A stretch of DNA of 64,000 nucleotides from positions 8,601,519-8,665,518 of the forward strand of contig CM039514.1 of NCBI GenBank assembly GCA_022432975.1. The letters are read 5' to 3'. Shown here one piece after another: positions 1-9,800 of this stretch. A program made the translations under genes and the position numbers. Origin of the DNA: Begonia masoniana (Eukaryota; Streptophyta; Magnoliopsida; Cucurbitales; Begoniaceae). The notes beneath the pieces are model-generated. The model was given only the letters and a program-made list of their open reading frames with translations. It did no database searches and was not told the origin of the DNA. The number at the start of each line of letters is the position of its first letter. The stretch's first letter is position 1.

Positions 1-941
1 TTTAGAGTATCATTTTAACTTAAAATCTAAACTATTTTTTTTAAACAAAATACAACTCAAATTTTTTCTTGAGAGTAATGTGGACCTCGACGTCAAAAAC
101 TGCGTTAAAAAAATCATATGAGGCACGCACTTGTCATTAAAAATGAATAAGAATGTCATGTGAGGCACACGTGTCATTAGCAATACATTTAGTATTTATA
201 ACTTATATTAGGATCTTCATTGTTATATGCATTAATGGGAAGTTTAAATTGCAGACATAACGTTGTTTTTTTACATGAAGTGTCGTTTACTCCATGTTAT
301 CATGCATACTATTTTCCAAATTCAAATTTATAAACTTGGACAAATCGCATCGTATACGCAAAATTTCCAAATACAACTACGAGCAAAGAAAATATAAATA
401 TTCCCATCAACTCATATACGTTTGACTTGAATTCGCATGTCATTTTAAACTAGACAACACATTTAAGCATCCGTAACGTTGAGATCAATTGCTTTAAATT
501 GTCAGTTGGATTCACAACCTGAGACAATGACAGGAAAGAAAACCAAAGTTGGGGGCAACCATAGATTTTGCTAAAGTTTACTCAAAGATGGAGAATGAGT
601 GTTTCTATGGGTATTGACCTATGTTAAGAAGCTTTGGTTTAAGAAAAGAAGATGCATTTGTGATGGTCTACCTACCATTGGGATTGGAAGAAACAAGTGT
701 TTAGTTGGTAGAGAAAGAAAAGCGGAAGGGAAGAGAGAGACTTAACGTAACGTTGGGTGTTGAGTGTTCATTGCTAATCTCGGTAAATTTGAGGCATTGT
801 GCGTCAAAAAATATAGTATAAGGTATTAGTTGCGTAGACCCAGAAACTTTGGTCTATATTGATAATTATCTTTATTTTAATTAAATTACAATTCTAGATC
901 ATTGAAACCACACAGGATAAAAATAGGAATGAATAATAAAA
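1..941. other. AT-rich non-coding flank
   Basis: No reading frame longer than background, no LTR end and no primer-binding site was recognised here. Composition is AT-rich like ordinary plant intergenic DNA. It may include distal promoter sequence of the Ca2+-ATPase downstream, but nothing in it proves this. Confidence 0.5.
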
Positions 942-1133
942 GAGTAATGTCTGGTGTATTTTCTATTTTTACTCTCTAAGTTGTACATGCTGATGTGACG
1001 TTTTCAATTGGTATAATAATTAAGATAAATTACAATTAATTAAAATAAAATATTAATTAACTTAATTATTGTTTGACACGTCATGAGTTGCAAATTAGAG
1101 AGAATACAAATAAAAGTAAACATATCATTACTC
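942..1133. repeat. MITE-like element with long terminal inverted repeats
   Basis: The left end begins GAGTAATG and the right end closes with CATTACTC. About 55 bp at the left (to GATGTGACG) align as an imperfect inverted repeat with the right arm (from CACGTCATG). The 80-bp centre is almost pure A/T. It has no coding capacity. The size and the structure fit a non-autonomous DNA transposon (MITE). I could not assign a clear target-site duplication or a superfamily. Confidence 0.6.
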
Positions 1134-1175
1134 GTAAAGAAAAAGACTACAGTTGTCACGTTACTTTTGATATAA

Positions 1176-1341
1176 GTAATGCTAGGTTTATTCTTTTATT
1201 TCACTATCTTAAAAAATTTATTGACGTGTTAAATAATTACTGGTGTAATTATTATAATAAATTATAAAAATAATTTATAACATTAATTACACAAATAACT
1301 TTTTGACACGCTAGCAAATAAGAGAGTACACGTACCATTAT
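1176..1341. repeat. Second, degenerate MITE-like inverted repeat
   Basis: It starts near AGTAATGC and ends near GTACCATTA, with internal GACGTGT and its counterpart ACACGC in mirrored positions around an AT-rich core. It resembles the element at 942-1133 in layout but is more diverged. The small open frames across it are AT-rich noise. Boundaries are approximate. Confidence 0.4.
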
Positions 1342-2399
1342 TTCATTTGATATTCGCAATTTACACAACTTTTCACTTATTTGAATGCAAAATATTTTAA
1401 ATTCTTACCGTCAAATCAAGTCGGATTGTTCCCACTTACAATATTCGATAGGTCGACAATATGTCAGAATATAAAGTTGAAAGCAAAAAATACATCAACC
1501 CGATTTTTTTTCATTAAACTTAAAATAATTGATTGTCGTATGAGAATTATCGATCGAATTGAGAAAATAATAATAAAATTACACAACATAATTATTCAAA
1601 ATTTTGGATGAATATATATAGTTGACAAAAATGATCGCATGCATGAAATTCTTTTATTCACCATTAACGAAGAGGTATGGTCCTTCCCAAGTACAATTGA
1701 AAGTCCGAGGATGTTTCGTCTCTCTAAATTTGAAAAAATTAAATAAATAAATAGGAGTGTTTCAAATGTCATCGTCTTAAAACTCGAATTATGTAAATTT
1801 ACTAGAACCTTCCTCCACCCGAAAATTTAAAACTCGAGTCATCGGATTTAAATTCTTAGTTTATATCTATAATTTCCATGAATGTTCGATAATATTTACT
1901 TTCCGTGAATTAAGAAATAAAATATAATTACTTTAATTGTGATCGTATCATATTTTAAGTAGCTTAAGATATCAAAAAATTTCTTCGAAACATACTCGAC
2001 TCTATTAAAAAGATATGAAAACAAAAAAAAAGAAACTGATGAAAGAATTATAAAATTTTTTCTATCAACGAGTCAAATCAAAGTCCAAATTATATATTAC
2101 AAAGTATTATTCTTGTACTCCCAAGTTTTTTGACGTTTGACACATGAAATATGATAATACATCACATTCAATAACGTCATAGACGTGACATAAATTCATT
2201 AATATAAGATTAACAAACTATATAGTAAAATAAAATAATGAAACATTATGGGAATTTATTTTCTTTTTAAATTAAATGTTTACTCAAAAAGATAACTACT
2301 TTAGTCAAATTGAGTCAAAATTACATGTTCCAAAGTCTTGTATCACACATTACATGTGAATCGCATTAATCGTCGTAAATTTTCAATTTGGTTCAGGTC
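1342..2399. other. AT-rich upstream region of the Ca2+-ATPase
   Basis: This is a non-coding stretch of about 1 kb. I see no convincing mobile element and no unambiguous TATA box at the expected distance from the ATPase start. A 76-codon open frame near 1381 is AT-rich with no recognisable protein features, and I treat it as chance. Confidence 0.45.
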
Positions 2400-2466
2400 G
2401 ACTCTAACTTTAAAAAAAATCAAACTTAGAAGAGAACTCTTATCCAAATTTAGTAGGATTGAAGGA
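2400..2466 (+). repeat. Direct repeat, upstream copy
   Basis: This 67-bp segment runs from GACTCTAACTTT to AGGATTGAAGGA. It recurs with about four differences at 9735-9800, immediately in front of the C-terminal half of the Ca2+-ATPase. The match stops abruptly at both ends. It lies about 300 bp upstream of the ATPase ATG, so it looks like promoter-side sequence that was copied to the break point. Confidence 0.85.
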
Positions 2467-2579
2467 TCTCGGCTCGGTTCTTAGCTCTAATTAAACCATG
2501 TACAATGGATTAATATCGTAGACGTGAATTATAAATAAAAATTATTAATTAATAGAAATTTAATAATTATTAAAGGTTA

Positions 2580-2761
2580 GTGTAACTGACTATGAAGCTT
2601 CCGCCAACTTTCTTCTGAAACTACTGGCACTGCTTAAATGCTCAGCCGCAACAGAGAATATGTACTTCGCAGGCTATTTGAAATCCGCGAATATCGTTCT
2701 TCTCTGGTGATTCGCTTCGTATTCCTCGATTCTCGTTCGTTTTTCTTGATCGCCATTCGCC
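2580..2761 (+). promoter_or_regulatory. 5' leader of the Ca2+-ATPase
   Basis: These 180 bp end in a good plant initiation context, CGCCATGGC. The part from about 2676 (CTATTTGAAATCCGCG, then TTCTCTGGTGATTC and ATTCCTCGATTCTC) is repeated downstream at 12,684-13,196, so this leader was duplicated locally. The transcription start is not visible. Confidence 0.6.
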
Positions 2762-4204
2762 ATGGCTCTGCGGTTTAGAAAACACTGTGAAATAGCTTTA
2801 GCCGATTGGGAACGATACTCTGGAGCGAAGAACCACAGGCGTAGATGGAGGATGGCTTTTACTGCGATTAATTTTGCTCGATTTCTTGTTTCTTTGTCGA
2901 AGAAAGTTTGGGAAAACAAGAATATTATCGTTCGCTCTCTCTCATATGTGGCCATTGACGTGGAGCTCGATCGGGATCCACAAATTCCGATTGTTTCTGC
3001 TGATCGGAAAACCCTAGGCGACATGGTGAGGGAGAAGAGATCTGATGTGTTGAATCAGTTCGGAGGTGTAAATGATTTGGCTGCGATTCTTGAAACTGAC
3101 GTTATAAAAGGAGTTCCCGGTACTGAGACTGATCTTGCCCTAAGGAAGAGTCTGTTTGGTTCGAATACGTTCGAGAAACCACCCGCCAAAGTTTTTTTGA
3201 GATTTGTTCTTGAAGCGTTGAGCGATCCGACGATCATTATTCTCTTAATCTGCGCAACTTTTGCTCTCGGCTTCGGAATCAAACAGCACGGTTGGGGCGA
3301 TGGATGGTTTGACGGCGGGAGTATCATGTTCGCCGTCTTTCTCGTTGTCATAATCTCTTCCATAAGTAACTACAACCAATCTCGACAGTTCGTGAAGCTT
3401 TCGGCCAAGAGCGGCGACATAAAGGTTGAAGTGGTGAGAGGAGGACGGAGGCAATTCATCTCCATCTTCGACGTTGTGGTGGGCGATCTCGTGTGTTTGA
3501 GCATCGGAGGTCAAGTACCTGCAGATGGATTGTGCTTGGAAGGAACTCCGTTAATGGTGGACGAGTCGAGCATGACAGGGGAGAGTGATCATGTGGAGGT
3601 CAATCACATCAATAATCCTTTCTTGCTATCTGGGACAAAGGTAATGGATGGCTATGGCATGATGCTAGTCACTTCTGTCGGGATGAACACAGCCTGGGGC
3701 GAGATGATGAGCACGGTAAGCCGTGAAGTGAATGAGGAAACTCCCTTGCAAGTGCGTCTCAACAAAATGACATCTTACATAGGAAAAATTGGCCTCACTG
3801 TCGCCGTATTTGTTCTAATTGTTCTATCTATCCGTTATTTTACTGGGCACACCAGAGATGAGAAGGGAAATCAGGAATTTAACGGAAAAAAGACGAAATT
3901 CGACGATGTGATGAATGCTGTAATCAGAATCATCTCTGCAGCCGTGACGATTGTTGTTGTGGCTATCCCAGAAGGTTTGCCTCTGGCTGTTACTTTGACT
4001 CTTGCATATTCAATGAAGAAGATGATGAGAGACAATGCCATGGTGAGAAACTTATCTGCATGTGAGACAATGGGGTCAGCCACGACAATATGCACAGACA
4101 AAACTGGCACGCTTACTCTTAACGAGATGAAAGTTACAGAGTTTTGGCTCGGAAAAAAAGAGATGAAGGAGGATACCTCGAATATAGTGTTGGGTGAAAT
4201 GCTG
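2762..4204 (+). pseudogene. Ca2+-transporting P2B ATPase, ACA12/13-like, N-terminal half
   Basis: The product would be a calmodulin-regulated Ca2+ pump exporting cytosolic Ca2+ (family knowledge). The frame is continuous from the ATG at 2762. Residues 1-50 are basic and amphipathic (RRRWRMAFTAINFARFL), as in the calmodulin-binding autoinhibitory region. The actuator-domain motif MTGES follows (VDESSMTGESDH). Membrane segment 4 carries PEGLPLAVTLTLAYSMKKM, and the phosphorylation site CTDKTGTLT lies near residue 450. Homology stops after about codon 480 (NIVLGEM); the last codons of the frame, to the stop at 4270, are unrelated insertion sequence. The absence of introns matches ACA12/13 relatives. 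The C-terminal half resumes at 9801, and I estimate that 35-45 codons of the nucleotide-binding domain between the halves are missing. A truncated product would lack nucleotide-binding and hinge elements and should not pump. Confidence 0.9.
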
Positions 4205-4770
4205 ATTAATTATCCAATTAATTACCCTTCCCTGAAGAATCCAAAATTTCTGAAATCAAACGTCAACTGATGCCTTTCACGTGATGGCCCATACGTGGTT
4301 CAATTTTATTGGTCAGAGAATGTTTAAGTGATTAACTTGATGGAAGTTAATCTTTATGAAAATGCATAATAAAAGAAAGGTCCTCTCTCTGCCCTGAATA
4401 AGAAAGCATACGTGAGTCTTTTCCATCAAACTCACTGACGAAAGAAAGTACAGGGAAAGTGAGAGAAACCATTTCTCACCTTTATGGATCCATGTAAGTT
4501 TTGTTTTTATTAAGTAAAGAATTGTGAAAAAGATCAAATGAAGATACACGTTTCTGTTATTGTAGAAAAAGAGAAAATTATGTAAACATGTTCCTGTTGT
4601 GTTATTTCTCTTTGAATGAAACTAATAGAAAATCATGTAAATTTATTTGTACTATTTACCTGATTCTGTTAGGAAGATTAATTGATGTATGTTTGTGAAA
4701 ATCTATTGTTCAAGATCTTATTCTTTCTCTATGATGAAAATTAGAGAATATTGAAGCTTAAGCTAACATT
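4205..4770 (+). mobile_element. Copia-A LTR remnant (degraded, 5' LTR position)
   Basis: The sequence aligns with the better LTR at 13,197-13,819: shared blocks include GTGATGGCCCA/GTGTGGCCCA, TATTGGTCA, the GGTCCTCTCTCTGCC block and the CCATCAAACT block. It is followed directly by a primer-binding site. It interrupts the ATPase reading frame. The first LTR bases are not recognisable, so the left boundary is approximate. Confidence 0.7.
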
Positions 4771-5190
4771 TGGTATCATAGCCATGGTTATAGAACAATT
4801 GATTTTCCGTTATGGATTTTAATTGTTAATCGTATGTTATCCGCTGTTTAATGTTTTAACAATTAAAAGTATGAATTTGAATTATGATGTACTATTCACG
4901 GCCAATTACTGTTCATGGCCGATTATTGTTCATGGTTGAAAAATAAAATAATTCTTGATGTTTAGATTATTTTATTGACTTATAAATATGACAATTATGT
5001 TTTGTCATTGTTAATGGTGTATGTGAATGTATGATTATTTAATTTGATATCTAAATTATGATGATTTGTTAGTCACCAAAGTGGCCGAATCAGAATGTGT
5101 TTCGTAGATGTCAAATTAAATAAATTCAATTATTCATGTTTTATGTGATGCTCGATAATGAAATGACATGATGAAAAGTATGATGCTAAC
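4771..5190 (+). mobile_element. Copia-A primer site and untranslated leader
   Basis: TGGTATCATAGCC at 4771 is a one-mismatch initiator-Met primer-binding site. The leader that follows matches the leaders at 13,820 (+) and 20,903 (-), including repeated ACTGTTCATGGCCGAT-like units. The match ends at ACAT near 5190, where sequence from the 3' end of a Copia pol begins. Confidence 0.75.
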
Positions 5191-5403
5191 ATTACAGGTG
5201 CATTATCACTTCATCAGATCTGCCTTAGAAGATGGAGTATTAGCGCTTGAGAAGATCCCAGGGAGTCGAAATCCAGCTGATATATTGACGAAAGCTGTAA
5301 CGAGTGAGAAGCTGAAGTTGTGCGCAACTTTAGTTGGACTTCTTCATTGAAATGAAGCCGCTACAGATGGAGAGATGATGAGATTAGTCTCCAAGTGAGA
5401 GAT
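5191..5403 (+). pseudogene. Copia RNase H C-terminal fragment plus polypurine tract
   Basis: The frame reads YHFIRSALEDGVLALEKIPG then NPADILTKAVTSEKLKLC, the canonical last 50 residues of a Ty1/Copia polyprotein, and stops at 5350. About 50 bp later a purine-rich tract (CCAAGTGAGAGAT) abuts an LTR start. All of gag, protease, integrase and reverse transcriptase is missing, so this is an internally deleted element. It is joined to a leader from the Copia-A family, so the unit is a chimera or a nested deletion product. Confidence 0.85.
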
Positions 5404-5710
5404 TGTTGAGTTATGAAGCCAAATTTAGGTTTGAGGGTATTTTGGTTATTAATTACCCTGTTATTGTGTAACCCTAAATCGTCTATTATATAAAGACGTA
5501 TTTAGGTTATCGAGTGTATCACAGATTACAGAGTGTCTGAGAGTGTGAGACAAAACTGTTATAACTCGTTTTTCGATCTTATTGAAATCTGTCAGCGGCC
5601 AGTGGACGTATCTCTCACAACGAGAGTGAACCACTATAAATCTGTGTGTTATTTATTTTTTGTATTCCCGATCGTTCGTTACAGGTGGATTAAGGCGTCT
5701 AATCCTAACA
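5404..5710 (+). mobile_element. Copia-B 3' LTR (307 bp)
   Basis: The LTR starts TGTTGAGTTATGAAGCC right after the polypurine tract and ends TCTAATCCTAACA. TCTATTATATAAAGACG near 5480 is a likely TATA region. It differs from the Copia-A LTR upstream, so the two LTRs of this remnant are not a pair. No target-site duplication was found. Confidence 0.8.
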
Positions 5711-6708
5711 TAGTAGTCGCTGCCCGCCGTCTGAAAGAAGAGAAACGAGCGAAGAGAAAGCCTGTAACACCCGGTTCTTTATTGGATTTTTGAAAGTATA
5801 TATGTAATAGTATTTTTGTAAATATGTCAAGTAGAGTTGGTTCCATGAAAAGAAAATGTTATTACGATCCTAATAATTAATATGAATTTTAAGAAAATTT
5901 CAGGAATTTTATGAGTTGTAACGCTAATTTTACGAGAATTACGTTTCTCATAATATAAAGGACGTTGTGGTAAAATTAGTAAACAATGTCCGATTTGGGA
6001 ACAGACAGTTTTAATAAAGCCCTGATAATAAGTTGGAGTTATTGGTGAATTAAGGAAGTTTGGAGAAAAATAATCGTTGGTTAATTAACGAAACAAAGGA
6101 CGAAACAAATAGAAAATTAAAGGAAGGGCAAAATGGTAAATTGCCAAGTCATTTTTTTTATTAAAAACACACTTCTTTTTTTTCTCCCTCATTTTCACGA
6201 TTCCTCTCCTTCTCTCTGGCGAAACTCTCAGGCGACGAAGCTCTCCTCGCGGCGTTCTCCATTCCGACGATCGTTCTTCCTCCGATCAACTCGTTTTCTT
6301 CGTGTTTTCTCCTCCAAACGACACTTTAGGTAAGGTTCTACGATTTTGTAAAGTTTATTCGTAGTTTTCGGGTCGTTTAAAGGTTAGGGTTTTGTTTAGG
6401 GTTTTGTGAAAAACGTGATTTAGGGTTTGAAATTGATAAGTTTACTTTATTTATGAATATAATGGACGTATTGGGTGTATTGGACGAAGGTTGGTCTATT
6501 TGTTGTGGAATATTAGTGTTTGATGAATTTTTGAGGTTTGGAAAACTCCGTTAATGGAGGTTTTGAGGTGTCGAGCGTGAATCACTCGATAAAATACCTC
6601 AATGAGTTGAATTAGAGTTTTAGGAAATTTCTTTAGTTAAGGTTTCGTTAATTTTGACGTTTAATGGTTTAAACACATTTTAACGATTAATATTGTGAAA
6701 TTGCTTAG

Positions 6709-6753
6709 GTGAACAACGCTCGAGGACGGAGCTTGAATTTCAGCGCACGCGAG
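6709..6753 (+). other. 45-nt exon-like cassette in a Gypsy LTR
   Basis: The cassette begins GTGAACAACGCTCG after ATTGCTTAG and ends CGCGAG before GTAAGTTC. Equivalent cassettes stand at 26,050, 45,809, 31,119 (-), 49,606 (-) and 56,636 (-). Splicing is inferred from the site pattern and its recurrence. No transcript evidence is available. Confidence 0.55.
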
Positions 6754-7830
6754 GTAAGTTCTCGTGACTTACTATGGCCGATTGGCCTACACCGTATGTC
6801 GAGATCGCGTCGAGGATCATTGGAGTTTTGTTTGTGTAAATGCTTTGGTTGGGTAGTTAGGAGTAGTTCTTTTATAAGTTATGTTTTTATTGTCTCGATG
6901 GTATATACGATGTATGTTTACTTTATGCATTTAACTGTTCATGCATCACGTCTTTTAAAATAACATGAAAACGGATTTCTGCACATGTTTAAGAAAATGA
7001 AATGAACGAACAAAATGAATCTACTTAATCTGTTATCTGGTCACGCGAGGTGGGCCTCCGGCACGGCTGTATACGGATGTAAGCGTGTACCCCCCCTCCC
7101 CCGTTAGGTGAAGAGGGTTGTCCAACCGCAGGACGTATCCTCTCCATCTAATAGGCTGAGACCTGGTTATATTCTTTCTGCGATGTAATGATAAGAAAAC
7201 GTTGCATGGTTTACAAAACTCATACGCACAGCATGCATTGCATTTACGAAACTTGCTGAGCCTTTAGCTCATAGTTGTCTGTATGGTGTAGGTGATCTAG
7301 ACACAGGTGAGGATGAGAACCCTCCACCCGAGGAATGAGCAGTTGAAGAACGATGGCCCGTGGGAGTGTTCTGAGCAGTCGGTGCGTATTTTGACCCGTG
7401 GAGATGTAAGTAAGAGTTTTGAGGGTGTTTGGGGTTATTTTGGGCTAACGGTGGATTAGATAGGTTAATTGTATAGTAGATACCTTTTAGGTTGTTTGGA
7501 TCTGGATAATGGATTGATGGTTTATAAAATGTTTTGTTAAACCTGTCGTTTAATGAACTGCTAGATTTCTGAATTTACTTTATAGGGATACGTTCGATTT
7601 TTAAACGGATCCACGCAGTTTGTTTTTGCAAAGTTTTATCACATTTTTAAATGTGTTTAGGGTAGGTTTAAGTGATTGATGACATGAGAGAATAAGTGAG
7701 GTTATGAACGATTTTATGTTAGTATGTTTAGTATGTTTATTGAAATGTAGAGTTGAAAGGAGAAAAATTGTTAAATGTGCAGGGGAGGAAGAAGTGGCTC
7801 TCTGGAATGGAAATTCCAGAGAACCTGCCG

Positions 7831-8035
7831 TTCGATCGCCATCGATCGGTAGGCGATCGCCGCTCTCTGGATTTTCTAGAGAGTTGGACGATCGATCGCC
7901 CATATGTGGGGCGATCGATTGCCCCTCAATTTTATATGGGCGATCGATCGCCACAATGAGGGGCGATCGATCGCCCCTCAGTTTTTGCAATGGGCGATCG
8001 ATCGCCTGGCATTGGGACGATCGATCGCCCCTGTC
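7831..8035. repeat. GCGATCGATCGC palindrome array
   Basis: About eight imperfect copies of GGCGATCGATCGCC are separated by 15-30 bp. They are preceded by an inverted repeat CTCTGGAA/TTCCAGAG at about 7799-7821. The array sits about 220 bp before the LTR 3' end. It is rich in CpG although its surroundings are AT-rich. Confidence 0.9.
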
Positions 8036-8935
8036 TTTTATGGGACAAAAGTCCCTTTTGCCCTCCAAGCTTTGGCCGATAATTTTAATTGTTTTATTTC
8101 AATTGTTTTAAGTTTTATTTAAGTGGTATTCAAAATAGTTTTCGAACGATTTTAATAATTTAGTCTACGATTTAAATTCCGCTCAAATGTTACAAAGTTT
8201 ACACGGATAAAAAAATAATAATACGGGAAAATAAGGGTACAGTGTTAGGGACGCTACAAAGCCCTCGACAGTAAGAAAAGAAGTGTCTGCCACGAACCAG
8301 AAAAGACCACCGTTACCTCTGTCCGTCGTGAAGAACAGAGAAGAGTCCTTCGGAGTCTTCGTCTAACGCAACAAAAGACGCCGAAGAGGCCGCCGTTCGA
8401 CAGTGAGGAAGAGAGGCCACTGTTTAGAACACGCCATGCCGACCAGAGACAGAGTTCGTCGCCGTTCGAGGAAGAATCGTGCTCCTCTGTCGCTCACCGT
8501 TTCTTTACCGGCAGTAGAAAAATAGAGGCATTTTTGTTGGATCCAAGTTGCACCATAAGGTCGTTAAGCATTGATGAGAGTTGGTGGGGTCGTTGTCTGA
8601 AGACGAAACCAGAAGCATCTCGAGGCAACTTCCTCTGGTTTTACTATTGTACGTTGCTCTAAGTTTTTTCTCCAAGGGAGAAAATTGCGCTTGGCCATTA
8701 ATGAAGGTAGTTGGATGAAGTAAAAGACAAAACGAGAGAGAGGAAGGAGAGTGTTTGATGGAAATCCAATTTGGAGTTGACAACTTGTTGGGTGATTGTG
8801 TGAAAACGAAGTCCGAGTTTTCTACAAATTCCCCATGTTCACTCTACAACACCCTGCACGTTGCCCTTTGTTTTTCTAAAGGCCTTTGCTTTTCTACTGC
8901 TACAAAAAAAAAAAAAAAGAGAAAACCCTAAAGTG

Positions 8936-9225
8936 AAAAGTTAGCCACTGTCGTTGTCGTTGTCGTTGTCGAGCAGTGATGAAAATGAGAAAATTCTCAG
9001 GTAGAAGGATTAACCACTGTCACTATTATTGAACAGTCAAAAAAGGAGAAAACCGTCAGGTGAAAAGGGTTAGCCACTGTTTTCGTTATCGAGTAGTGTG
9101 ACAAAAATGAGAAAACCTTCAAGTGAAAGGGTTAGTCACTGTCGTATTGCCGAACAGTGAAGAGATGAGAAGACCCTAAGGTGAAAGGGTTACCCACTGT
9201 CGTCGTTGTCGAACAGTGAAGAGAT
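8936..9225 (+). repeat. Family-N minisatellite with CACTGT/ACAGTG hairpins
   Basis: About five degenerate units of 60-65 bp are present. Each contains GGGTTAGCCACTGT, a GTCGTTGTCG-like loop and GAACAGTGAAGAGATGAG. CACTGT and ACAGTG can pair, so every unit is a small hairpin. Matching units lie inverted at about 28,290-28,480 in the other family-N copy. Confidence 0.85.
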
Positions 9226-9370
9226 TAAGTTATTTTTGGAAGATTTGTTTCCTTGCACCGAAATTTTTTTGAAGGAGGAGATTGTCGGAGTTTAGTGTTC
9301 TGAATTCGCTTTGAGATGGGCCGAGTAGCCCGTTGGATCTCTCACGTGGAATTCGTGTCAATGTGGAGAT

Positions 9371-9606
9371 TATTAGAATTTAAATGACCTGAATTTTAGT
9401 TGGGCCATATTGGACCCATAATCTTATTATGTTTTGTTTCTCTATAAATACTTGTAAGTTAGAGTAGCAAAACCTGCAGTTGTATCTTCGATTTTTCTAG
9501 TAAATTTGTTCATCTACCCATAGTTTTTCTTTAAAAGAATTTTCTACGTAAATCTAATATTACGTATTCTATTTTTCTTTTTCTAGTTATCGTTTGATTC
9601 TTAACA
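9371..9606 (+). mobile_element. Family-N 3' LTR (left copy)
   Basis: The 236-bp LTR follows the purine tract CAATGTGGAGAT. It starts TATTAGAATTT (TG decayed to TA) and ends GATTCTTAACA. A TATA box TATAAATA lies at 9443. It matches the LTRs at 27,910-28,143 and 62,197-62,447. Confidence 0.85.
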
Positions 9607-9734
9607 CGTGGATCACATTAATAGTGACAAAGGTGACATATAATTCTATATTTAACATTATAATTTAAGATTATTTAATAATGAGATAATAATAATTGAA
9701 TTTCTACGCCTTTCAGCTAGGGCAACCGAGATTT

Positions 9735-9800
9735 GACTCTAACTTTAAAAAAATAAAACTTAGAAAAGAACTCTTATCCAAATCTAGTAGGATTGAAGGA
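9735..9800 (+). repeat. Direct repeat, copy at the gene break point
   Basis: These 66 bp match 2400-2466 with about four differences and end with GGATTGAAGGA. The first recognisable codons of the ATPase second half follow at once. A copied segment at a deletion junction is what templated filler DNA from break repair looks like. A remnant of a duplicated gene copy is the alternative. Confidence 0.85.

Larger units (their letters stand above)
5763..8258 (+). mobile_element. Solo Gypsy LTR with target duplication AAGCC
   Basis: The 2,496-bp LTR starts TGTAACACCCGG and ends GGGACGCTACA. AAGCC occurs at both 5758-5762 and 8259-8263, so the insertion and its collapse to a solo LTR are clean. Inside are a donor-like site (CACTTTAG then GTAAGG at 6330), a 45-nt cassette at 6709-6753, an acceptor-like site before 7292 and a palindrome array at 7831-8035. 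The open frames across the array in several registers are shadows of the repeat. Confidence 0.92.
5711..9606 (+). mobile_element. Non-autonomous LTR element, family N, left copy (5' LTR missing)
   Basis: The pieces 5711-5762 and 8259-9370 are internal sequence of a Copia-like element without gag or pol, ending in the LTR at 9371-9606. The same internal sequence occurs in the minus-strand copy at 28,144-32,029; for example, both contain a TTTCGTCTTCAGACAAC block on one strand or the other. A solo Gypsy LTR (5763-8258) splits it. The element ends 129 bp before the ATPase filler repeat, so it is part of the insertion that broke the gene. Confidence 0.7.

Noticed and set aside
1073..1611. Two short frames upstream of the ATPase
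   Set aside because: AT-rich, without domains; the first overlaps the MITE-like repeats.
7601..8111. Several overlapping open frames with GDRSP-type repeats on both strands
   Set aside because: They are translations of the CGATCGATCG palindrome array in different frames.
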